A DNA stretch of 64,000 nt from Phoronis australis (Eukaryota > Phoronida > Phoronidae). How positions within the stretch are numbered: the first letter of the stretch is position 1; each line of letters starts with the position of its first letter. Position numbers and translations under genes: made by a program. Below are positions 34,201 through 46,200 of the stretch, piece after piece. Below the pieces are notes generated by a model, which was not told where the DNA came from, did no database searches, and was given only the letters and a program-made list of their open reading frames with translations. The DNA lies in contig NMRA01000016.1 in the NCBI GenBank assembly GCA_002633005.1, forward strand, positions 590,443-654,442, written 5' to 3'.

Positions 34201-37200
34201 ATCTTTACTGCAAAGAAAGTGGTGGTAAGTGTGGTCTGTCAGTGTTTCGAGAGAAATACGCACACTTTTTGGAAGTAATATTTTCTTCGTTTGTAACAAT
34301 TCACGCAATATAACGAACTTAATTAATAGGTACCTATCTCTGGACACAAATGCTTCGTAAATCGCAACGCTGAATGGATTTGCATTACATAATCTTCTAA
34401 CTGTGTAAAACGGGAAATTTTGTGCCATTCATATTCATAGGCCACTTTGTTGGTTCACCAAGAGAAGCTGAAACATCAAACGTAAAACAAAGTCAAGTCA
34501 TGTCATGTCAATTTCTGAAAACTTAAGATGGCATATTCACAGAACGTCAAGACAATTATCGTTTTCAATTCAGTTGATGTTCGTGTAAATTTTCGTTTTG
34601 TTACAAAAAAGGGCAAGAATGCTACTACAAGCAGTCATACTCGCGTGCACACACACACGTTAACACACACATACACACAGACATTCAAGGATTTATACCA
34701 TTAGACAATTGAAAAGGAACGCCGATCCCATTCTCTGGTGAAACAATGATATTGGATATTTTAGTAGTTTGAAGCGAACTGTGCATAGGTGTGATTACGT
34801 TTTAAACGGTTAGAAATAGCTTTTGAGAAATCCCTAACAACTGACCAGTTATTTTCCCGATTTCTGCCCAGGCACTGAAAGACCTGCATGTTTGGACTTC
34901 GACGTATTAATTGACAACCAGAAGTTCGATCCAAAACAACCTAACGTCTCATGCCAGCTTTTACGTGACCAGTTCAAATTCTTGAGAAACACTTTGCAAG
35001 GTGAAAATCTTCACAACGACGCCAAACTAGTCGACATCGGGCGCCAGCTGAATTCATCCTGCGATATTCGTATGGTGAACGACACACGCCACAAACTTTT
35101 GAAACTTCAAGGCGTTTTAATTGGTAATGTTAAGATTGGGCAATGCGAGAAACGTCCAAGGTTTTGTGTTGACAACGACTTCTTTGAAAAGATGACTGAT
35201 CCCACAAAAGTCAGAAACATAACAATGATTGTACGCAATACATGTGAGGAAAAAGTAAAGTCAGGATTACAATTCACATGTGCGCACGGCAACAGTACAC
35301 TAGAGATGCAGGGCTGGGTCAAGAAGTTTGTAGAAAGAGTTAAAATGGAAGGACATGATCTTTACTGCAAAGAAAGTGGTGGTAAGTGCCGTTCTACAAA
35401 TTTCTTCGTGTAATAAGCGGAAATACAGATATTTTCGATATTTTTTTAAGTAAACTTCCTAGGTTTAAACTACCAATGAAGATATACGCCAAATAATTTT
35501 GTTATAGGGTTGCAAATGGTTTGATAATTCACAATCTGTTCATGACTTGCAGCTGTTTGTTCAGTCATTTATTGAAAACGATAGTTAAAAGTGCTAAAGC
35601 CTCGACAAGACATCCAGTTACTTTTGTCATGCCTCAAATTGAGTAAAAATCAAGCAAAGTTTGCGAAGCCTGCTAGTGTACGCTGCTTTTTGGAAAGAAC
35701 ATTATCCCACCTCAAATCACATATTCAAATTTCTGACACAGTCAGGAGGCGTCTAATCAGAGGGAATATTAATCGTCCAATAACAAACTCCAAATCAATT
35801 TTGGCGAAATCACAACAGCATAGTTTAATATTCTTTCAATGTTAAACTTGTGAAGTTCCATTGGCTTATAGTATTCTATTTCATGCGCAATTTGGAGCTG
35901 TTCTAGACCATTTGATACGAAAGTCGACATGATCCAACCTACCACCAAAGATTGTCGAAGAATATTTGTTAATTTTACTTTCCACCTTTTCCCAGAAAGC
36001 ACCATAACTAGCATTCAAGTATTGCGGCCCCCTTTCTTGAGGCTGAACTATCTCAAGCAGTCAATGTATGGTTTCAGGACAACAATGTCAGGTACGACGA
36101 TCGCCGATAAAAGTGGGTCCAGAAGGGAAAGCGTGGCTAGACAACATTGAACTTCCAGATTTAATCGTATTTGATGGTGAACCGTATATGCGAGGCATGC
36201 CTATCAAGGACTGGCTGCAAGTACATGGCGTGGACGAAAAGTGTAACGTAATTCCTTTAAACGGGTCAAAAGCGGTCGCCAGCCTAGCGAATTACTATAA
36301 CGGCAGGAAGGAGTTTGTCGGCTGCGTCGATAGCTCTGAGGATAAGTGGTTGTGCGAGAGAGAACCCAGAGTAATGAAAAATGAAAAATTGGGAAAGTGG
36401 ACCGTGTTTGGTATAGAGTGGTCCACATTTACAACCATGTATACAAACATGTTGGCGAGAACGAATATAACAATGCCAGCCATTACGGCGGCTGAACCGA
36501 CTAAAGCCGCTAACGGCACGATCTTTATTGGGAAGGAGACTTGGGACGAGTTTTACAGTCGCACTATTGAGATTTGGAAAGTTAAAAGACGAGAAGCCAA
36601 CTGCGGAACGAAATACCCCCATTTGTATGCAACACCTGAGAAAATAGGTAAGAGTACGTTAAAGTTATGTAACTCGCCAGGCAAGAAAAAAGTTTTCCCA
36701 GCAGTGAAAGTCACGGCGATCTGTGACAGCAGTCTAACAGAAACGCATTGTTTAACTGGAAAACACCTGGCTTAAATTAAAACACACCTCTGTCCATGCA
36801 TGTCACCTCAAAAATTAAAGTAGCGGTTCTCATACAGACATGTATGACCAGATGTCTCACTGAATCAATGTAACTTATAAACGAGATCGATCTCCGTCTA
36901 TTATTTCAGTATCTCTTGAAGTGGACATTGTGGCCGAGTCACTTGGTCGAGATCACGAATTTGCCAAACGCGTTTTAACCGACATGGCACACAAATGTCT
37001 TCAGGAGAAGNGAGAACGAATATAACAATGCCAGCCATTACGGCGGCTGAACCTACTAAAGCCGCTAACGGCACGGTCTTTATTGGGAAAGAGACTTGGG
37101 ACGAGTTTTACAGTCGCACTATTGAGGTTTGGAAAGTTAAAAGACGAGAAGCCAACTGCGGAACGAAATACCCCCATTTGTATGCAACACCTGAGAAAGT

Positions 37201-40200
37201 AGGTAAGAGTACGTTACGTTAAAGTTATGTAACTCGCCAGGGAAGACAAAAGTTTATGCAACAGTGAAAGTAACGGCGATCACTGTGACAGCAGTCTAAC
37301 AGAAATACAATGTTTAACTGGAAAACAACTGGCTTAAATTAAAACACACCTCTTTCCATGCATGTCACCTCAAAAATTAAAGTAGCGGTTCTCATACAGA
37401 CATGTATGACCAGATGTCTCACTGAATCAATGTAACTTATAAACGAGATCGATCTCCGTCTATTATTTCAGTATCTCTTGAAGTGGACATTGTGGCCGAG
37501 TCACTTGGTCGAGATCACGAATTTGCCAAACGCGTTTTAACCGACATGGCAAACAAATGTATTCAGGAGAAGGATGTCCTTCACAGAGTTACATCTGAGT
37601 ACATGGATGAAAGGTAATTTTTCTCAAAGTCAAAGTTTTACAATTAACACCCTCAACAGCACATAGTCACGTAAGCAACAAGGAAGAATGTTGATTTTTA
37701 ATACCTTTCTAAAACCAAACGTGATCCCTTTATCTACACGAAAATGTCAAATAATATTGCTTATTGTGCAGGGACGACTTGAAAGGTGTATCGCTGGTCT
37801 ACAAAGGTTGGATACGTCTGTATCTGGACAAAGGGAATTTATCTGCAGTGGCTGCAAATTTCAAGAGCTGCATGTCGTTCAAGGCAAACATACCAGGCGT
37901 TCTGGCGTTCAACTTTGATCAGACAAAAGCCGAAGTTGAAGGTAAAGTAAAAAAACTTTAACTAAATTTACACTCTAATTTCGACATCCTTTAAAACGAT
38001 ATCCATCAGCACGAAGATTTTCATGTAACATGTTACCCTTTACGTTATGCGTTTTTAACACAGGTAAGACATTACACCTCATTGTGTAACCTGAGTATTT
38101 TCATCACCTTCATGTGCACCGTTTGCAGGCAAATGTGACCGCGTTGATCTAACATTCGAAAAAGGTTTGTGGATCCTTCGTCAAAAGGACCAAGAGGCAG
38201 TCATTAGGTATCGGTTGCAGAACGTGTTTGGAAAATGGTACATAGAAGAAGGCGGTCGGGCAGTTCTCCTTACAGAGTTCCTCGAGAAGAAACAGATCAA
38301 TACTAGAGGTGTAGTAACTAAGAGCTGCGAGTCCCTGTTGTCTGACTGCATTAAAGAGCCACAAGGAAGTTGCCTGGGTTCAAAGGCGGAAAAAGACCCG
38401 GGATGTGCCGAGTTCAAGAAAGAAGTATACAAACGAGCGACTTCAGCGGACGTTGGTGAGTATTCAATTCTCAGTACTTGATTCCTTAATTCAGAGTTCT
38501 ACGAACTCAAAAGTAATTCGATATCTAACATTTTCAAGTTTGCCTTGCACTTACTGTTATCTGTATTGTTTTTAAGTTTCACTATTTTCCGATTCACCAA
38601 AACGAGACTTGCAAAAACTCGATATACCTACATGTTCATCTTTTACCCAGGTTTCGGTAAAAGCCTCTTCTAGACACGATCTTTCTACTTGATGCGCCAT
38701 GGCTTACCTGTGCATACTATGACCTGTGCACACTATCACCTGTGCACATTATCACACATCTGAGCATACTGTCACGGAAAGACAGACAAATAGGCACCAA
38801 GAAAAAAGGATACAAAAATACAACTATGCAGATGTAGTATGATAAGTCGAAGAATTATCGAGCAAAAAGGCGTGTACGGTCTTGGCGAAGCAACTGAACC
38901 GTTCAAGATTTTAATTACGGTAGTATGCTTTGAATGTGGAAACACGATGCTCGTTCTTTTACCGACGCTTTCTTACATGTACATTGTAGCACATTTTGTG
39001 GGGAGAGTGATCTTTGGAAAGTACGACCAAACTCTAATTGACGTGCGCAGCAAGGCATACAACGACTCTGTGGGACTGTGTCATCGTGGAGTGGCCATGC
39101 AAATGTCCACGTGTCAGCTGACAGGTGTCTTCCACTTTTCCGTCGTTTCCCTCAAGCACTGGTAAGCGTGACCTATACGGGACAGTATTTGAGTTAGTGA
39201 GTTTTAACTTACCAGAGCTGCGCAATTTTAAAGTCATTTGCAAGTTTGTTAGAGAGACAGAAGTGTTTGCTTAAAACAGAGCACAATAACAGAATTCGCA
39301 AGCTTCTTGCAAAGTCTCTGACAAATTTAAAAACCACGACTTTTTCGAAAAGCATGAACTAGACGGAGCTTAAGACCTTATCCACAGCTCTCTGTATCTA
39401 GCTATATGTTTATTAACCAGGATTTTTAGCTCATTAAAAATATGTTATATCTGAAACTGTAAAGCATGTAGAATTCGAGTTTTGACTTACTACCAATCTG
39501 TCAAAGGTTGAGTCACACTACCAAGTCTTTTTAGTAAAACGTAAGGACGTAAAGCCCACAGCGGTGTAGTTAACGTTACAAACGATTCAAATTCGCAGTT
39601 TTTTTGAAGGGAAGAACCAGAGAAATATGTTCGTTTGTACTGGTGTGCAATCTTTTTGGTCTCCCCTATTTCACTGAACTAAGAAAGAAATAATTTGGCA
39701 ACTCTGCATTGTATGTGTTTGTGTTCTGCAATAAATATGTATCACGTTGAAATGAATTGCCATTAAACAACGGTATTGAAAAGATAATCTTCGGTAAGTC
39801 CACAGCACTAAATAGTGCAAATAATAACCCTTTTCAAGTACCACATACACCACAGGAGATTTGTAAAATGGCCGTTATGTCCGAATTGACAAAAACGGAT
39901 GTTGTTGAATATTATGAAATTGAGAAAATTATTTTTAAAAAGAATTGGCAATTGCTACCTTTCAACAGTGGATGGACGCCTATCGCTCATTTGTTCGCAG
40001 AAGACTGACAATATTAGTGTCTCAGGGAGAATGCGTGAGTGTCTGGGTTAACGGATGGTATCCACTTATCATTTGTAATCATCCCAGTTCAGTTTCAATT
40101 TGTGTCAACATTGTCCATGAATATAACTGAATGAATGTTAAAAATATCAAAAAAGAAAGACACGTTCACAACAAAATCGCAGCTTAAATAACATAACCAG

Positions 40201-43200
40201 ATTTTGTTTGACATAAACGAAGATGCATTTTTTAATGCCTTCATTTCGTTTTCAATAAATGTAACTTTTGAGTTTCTCATAAAAGCGTCATATTTGCATA
40301 ACGGTTCATGCAAAAATGGAACATGTAAAACAATTCCTTACAGAATTTTTGGAGCAAATTGTACAAAACGTATTCTGAAAAAGTGTTATATGAATCAGAT
40401 CAGCCACTACTGAGATACGAGCCCCATCTTGCGGCGACAGGAAATGAGAGGAGACTATCAAGGGTAGGTGACGACAGAGGCGAAGGCCGCGTTATGACGA
40501 AACAGTCTCGGTTGTGAAGGGCTCCTATAGCTGACCAAGCTCCATGTCCTCAAATATGGAGATCGGCAACCGTGCCCAGTTACCAGGTTAGGTCGGACTT
40601 AAATCCTTTATATTTACAGGAATGGCTCTATCGGTTGTGAGTTCGATTTTCACTACTATGGGCGAGATCGGGAAGATCTACAACGCTGCTTCACCAATGC
40701 GTTCACGACCGGTAAAATGGGAGAGCTTGACTTGAATGTCAAGGAGAAAGCAACTGCGCTGTTTGGCAAAATTAAATGTAAGTAGCAAGCCTATAAGTGA
40801 GATCTATGTAAGAAGTGGAAACGAAGTGTACTGTACTTGAGCCCTTTATCAACCATGCGTATTTGCCACCATATTGACTATCAAGTACTACTCAGGGGCA
40901 GGAGTAGGCCTACTAGGGCAGCGCACCACCGATGGATATAGCTTAGACGACTGTAGGAATATATACCAAGTCAGGAACAACGTTAATTCAAATCTTAAAA
41001 TTTTCACCTTTCCAGATCAATACGACAACTCAGTACCATGGCCGAACTGCACCCAGACATGTGGCGTTGAACTCATCAACAGAACCCGTCCTTGCGTGGA
41101 TCAGTTGAGTCGTGTATGGAAATACAACTTTTGCGGTTCCCGTGAACGCGCCATTGAGTTCAGCAGCAGCCGTTGCAGACTCAAACCGTGTCGATGTACC
41201 GCCAATCCTTGTGCCAGCAATCCGTCGTTATGTCAAAGAAAAGTGATCCCTGAGAACGAGTGCTTCGTGGACGACGATTGTCAGCACCACTGCTCATGTG
41301 ATAACACAGCGTACTTCTTTGCAACTAAAGACGCCAAAGGATGCAAATGTAAGAATGCCCCAGACTCCGTAGAGACGGTCAGTCACACCAGATGCTTAAG
41401 CACAGGTGTTTTATATGTGCCCATTTTCATATCTTAGTTTCATAAAGATGCTTGACCATATGGGCCAGTGGATCCAGCGGGTGAATTAGTTCTCATATCT
41501 GTCGCTTACACTGCATGCTGCTCAATTAGATGTAGTGTTCTACAATACGGTCCTGTGTAGGTAAAATCATCGCAAAAGTTGAAAGGGGGAGATGTAGACA
41601 GAGCTAAACATCGAAGGGAAATATCTGGAACTGAGAATGAAAAATCCGAAAACGCAGGACAGACCCCAGTGGTGAACCAATGAATGAAGAATTAAATGAG
41701 CAATCGACGCAAAGTTTCTCTCTATGGCCGTCGCAGAAATGTTAACCACCATCACTTCTTAAAATTTAATTTATTTTAAAGGGAATTCTTAAAAAATATG
41801 AACCCCAACAAAACTGAATTATCGGTTGAGTTGAAGAACTTTGATCTTTTGCAGTTGCACTGGTACTTGGATTTTTCACATTAAGCTAAATCTGATCACA
41901 ATGCAACCATGCTTTTCTAGGTAGTTACTAAGAAGCCATTTCTGACTTAACTGTTGTCATATCTGTTCCAATGCGAGCATACATTACACAAACATTTCAT
42001 TGTATTCATTCCTAGGAGACAGTTCTCAATTGCTTACGTTTCACATTTTCCTGACTGATTATTTACTCAAAGTACGTTATGCTTGCTAATGGCGTCGTTA
42101 TCGGCTTTGATTTGGTGTGCCATCAACCCGATTTGTGAACAGTTGGAGCAGTTGAAGTAAACGCTTAAGTGACCGATCTTATGACGGGAAGTTTAAAAAA
42201 GTGGGTTGAAAGATCATTCCAGACAAGCGCATTCCATGTAGTTGTTCAGGTTTCAAAGTATCACCCTAGCAACCCAAAATTATGAAAGGACTCGCATTGC
42301 TTACTTATAGACTTGTATTTGTCGACGAAAATTACAAATTTCTACGTTCTTATTTAAAGATGAAAACCCTTGCAATATCGACAACGAGTGCTACGACCAA
42401 GGAAACAATGTTGCCCGTTTTGGAGTGGATGCGACGAGAGGCAAAGACGGCTGTAAACGAGTTAAGCCAGGGACGACATATGAATGCATTCCATTACCAG
42501 GGTACACATTCGCTGGGGCAGATCGTAGGGAGCTTGTTGGTATGTAAATGGAGACGACATATTGTATGTACTTAACGTACTGTCTCCGCTTTTTGTTTAA
42601 AACAGAAGGACACTTTATTTAATTCTAACAAACTACATGTAAGGATGTTTATAAGAACATTGCATTGTGTTCCTGTAGTACTTCTTAAAACCAATTGCAA
42701 TTCGTGAGAAGTAAACCTTTGTTTAATATCAATCATCATCCTATTGGATTTTCCGTGACGTTGTTGAGTACTACACAGACTGCATTGTAAGTGCCAATGA
42801 ATGCGACACTATGGATGATAATGATACAATTACCAATTGTCAACAATGTGGAGTAAATCAGTGAATAGCGCTCATCCCATTTACAGAGAGTGATTCTTCA
42901 GAAACCTGAGATAACTGAGGCATTTTCATTGGCATTGTATTAATCAGTGTGTTTACATGGGCTTCAGATATTGACGAATGCACACTGGGTACAGATAAAT
43001 GTGACAAGGACTCCACCACTTGCTCCAATACCGACGGAGGCTATAAGTGTCCATGCAAAGCAGGCTATCAACCATACGAAGGCGTCGTAGAAAGTTATGT
43101 CGGTAGACGATGTTGCAAAGGTCAGTGCTGCCAGAAATCACAACAATTTGATAATATTCTAGAACCTAAGCTTGTTACTAACGGGAAACCTGGTAGTGAA

Positions 43201-46200
43201 CTTGTCGCATAGAGATCAGTAGATAGGCGTATCCATTGTTCGCTTTGTTTTTCTTCCTGAAAATAATGTATTTGTCGGTAGCCGGGTGGTGTGCGCCAAC
43301 GGTACGATATCCATGCAACCTGTATGGTTATATCCATGTAACAGAGCAAGTCTCCACTGAACATAAGAAATATGTATTTACTCTCATCAGCATACGTTTC
43401 AGTTCAATTGCATATGACAACGATCAATTTCCATGATAGCAAAGGAAGGAAACACCCTTCTTCTAAGCCTGTCGCTAGCGAAGTGCCCGACACATTCAGT
43501 CGCGCCCACATGCCCACGTAACAAAGGCGCACTGAGACGCAACAAAGACATTAGCATAAGAATAACTGAACATTTGCAACTAAATAAGAATAACAATAAA
43601 GTTACTAACGTCCCGTCACATTCTCCCCCCTAACAAAAAATGTCGTCCCGACATCATTAACATACAATATGAAAACAAAGCGCAGTGAAATGGAAATCAT
43701 TCAGTCTCCTCGTACTGGCTACAGACATCACAACGCACATTCCACTTTCAGCACGGCAACGCCTGGCGCGCTCGCAACAGCAGCAAAACTCAAAATACTA
43801 CAGACCTACCAAGTCCCTACCATCCAAGATCTCCGACCTATTTACAGTTTTAATCGGTCCGGCACCATCTGCCGCCCGCACAGAATACACATTATTTCTC
43901 CGAGAGACAATGTGATAAGGAACTGAACCAAATGCATTCTGAATTTTATTCCTCCCTATGATACTATGGTCTCTCAGAAATACCGTTGCACCAACCGGAA
44001 GTGATTGGGCGAACACACGTGTATCATTTCTAGCTTTATTTCTATCATTCGAAGTGTCNNNNNNNNNNNNNNNNNNNNNNNNNNNNNNNNNNNNNNNNNN
44101 NNNNNNNNNNNNNNNNNNNNNNNNNNNNNNNNNNNNNNNNNNNNNNNNNNNNNNNNNNNNNNNNNNNNNNNNNNNNNNNNNNNNNNNNNNNNNNNNNNNN
44201 NNNNNNNNNNNNNNNNNNNNNNNNNNNNNNNNNNNNNNNNNNNNNNNNNNNNNNNNNNNNNNNNNNNNNNNNNNNNNNNNNNNNNNNNNNNNNNNNNNNN
44301 NNNNNNNNNTGTAACAGAGCAAGTCTCCACTGAACATAAGAAATATGTATTTCCTCTCATCAGCATACGTTTCAGTTCAATTGCATATGACAACGATCAA
44401 TTTCCATGATAGCAAAGGAAGGAAACACCCTTCTTCTAAGCCTGTCGCTAGCGAAGTGCCCGACACATACAGTCGCGCCCACATGCCCACGTAACAAAGG
44501 CGCACTGAGACGCAACAAAGACATTAGCATAAGAATAACTGAACATTTGCAACTAAATAAGAATAACAATAAAGTTACTAACGTCCCGTCACATCCAACA
44601 AAGATGTAACAGAAGAAAACAATAGTAGCGTCCTATAGGTGATGACCATGCGACCTCACTTACGTCCTTCGCATGGATCTCGCAAGTTACCTTACGACCT
44701 CCATACGACGTCATGTGGCATGATATTACTAATGTTATCGGTATTACTAATACGACTCTCAGAATTCATAATACTACTAGAATAATCGGTAACAATAATA
44801 ATAGTCAGTGTGTTCTTAACATTAAAGCGGCTACAAACCCACCTACATTCACAAAACTGGCCTCAGTTGTTTTCCAGTCAAATTTGGTATGATTTCAGGG
44901 TAGTGAAAGAAAGGAAAGTTCGTTAATATTGAAAACAGACTCTAAAAGTTGGCTTTTCAAGGCGAGCATGGTATCATGAATTCAAAAAAAGATACCAGCA
45001 CGAAGACTAACAAAAAATTGAGTGTTTGTACAACACAACAGTTAGAAGTTATCAATTCTTGCTTGCTAGATTAGTTACCAACATAAATTAGGTCTCCGAT
45101 TGTCCCTTACTGAAACCAAAGTGTATTTCCGGGCTCACAAATACGTTATAGACCAATAGTGAATAAGACAGGACTAATTAAATTGTCTTGACATCATGTC
45201 TCGTTATTGGCACCGGCCATGGCCTTAAGAAATGAGAAACCGTCATCTCTTGGCCAGCTCAGAAATCATAGTAAGCAACACGTTGAGCCAAGTTTCATAA
45301 TACTAAGCACTTGTAAATCAACAGCAATTTCTTTGGTAGAAAGCTGGGTCACGACAGATTTAAGGTCAGCTCTTTACACAGCAATTTTGTATTTCGACGC
45401 TGCATTTCGACCAGGCTACACATTTAAAACTCCAAGTTTGTAAATGCTTGCCGTTCCAAATATCTAAGACGCAAATGAAAATGTTTTTAAGATATTCAAC
45501 TTTAGAGACGGTCATACATGATAACCAAGGCACCTGCCCTAGAAAACATTCAGCTCCAACCACATAAATCTGTTACACAACTGTATTTTGCATCATTACA
45601 GATCGTCTAATAAAACCTTTTGGAAGCAAAGTTGACAGTGGAAGCATGTCAAAACTCGAAGTATCTCACCCATTAGCGGGGTCACAGTTTGCCAGAGTTA
45701 ACTTTGCCACTCTCAGCGGAACTTTCATATTCCTCCGCCCGGGCGAAATAAGAAGAGCGAAGTCAAAACTCGGAGGCAAAAAGTCGTTTCCGAGACCTTT
45801 TGAAAACTTGTGCAAACTCATGACAATATCGAAAAACACAATTAGTGCAGGCGTGTTCCCCTATTGGACAACGGTGCGGAAGGGCACATTGTACTACAAC
45901 GAATACCGTTTTGATAGCAAAGACCCTAAGAAGGACGAAGTGTTCACTATGGTGTCCGAGACGGTTGATTCCACGGGATCCTTTGAACCTCAGCACGTCA
46001 TGATCTATACTTGGGAAAGTCTCACTGACAAGCAAAGCGCAAAGTCTAATGAGAGAACTATAACCTACCAGCTCTTGCTAGCCACCGACTATGTGAATAC
46101 TTACAGCTTTGTACTGTATAAGGACTGTCACATGAATTGGAAGCCACGAGGTCTGTCTAAGTTGAATCAGTACTTCCAACTTCAATTAGGCTATGGAGTG

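Larger units (their letters stand above)
43337..44593 (-). mobile_element. Ty3/gypsy-like LTR retrotransposon, recent, interior lost to an assembly gap
   Basis: LTRs at 43337-43620 and 44310-44593 are 284 bp each, start and end TG...CA, and differ at two positions by eye. TCCA flanks both outer ends (43333-43336, 44594-44597), a probable 4-bp target duplication. Next to the left LTR, minus strand, is a polypurine tract (TTAGGGGGGAGAA), so the element runs right to left. At 43804-44059 (-) is an integrase C-terminus ([25 protein letters not shown]). The n-gap 44059-44309 replaces gag and most of pol, so the true length is unknown. It lies in an intron of the modular gene, antisense to it. Confidence 0.85.

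Noticed and set aside
39757-40413. Extra exon between the two SEA exons
   Set aside because: Frames at 39757-40008 and 40204-40413 have no phase-compatible donor, and exons 38990-39161 and 40620-40777 already join in phase and complete the SEA fold.
41349-41406. Extension of the TSP1/EGF exon using a later donor
   Set aside because: A donor at 41407 is also in phase, but GTAAGA at 41349 is the stronger site and ends the module at its cysteine; kept only as a possible alternative.
43958-44409. Frames running through the n-gap
   Set aside because: They consist mainly of unknown residues and are artefacts of the gap.
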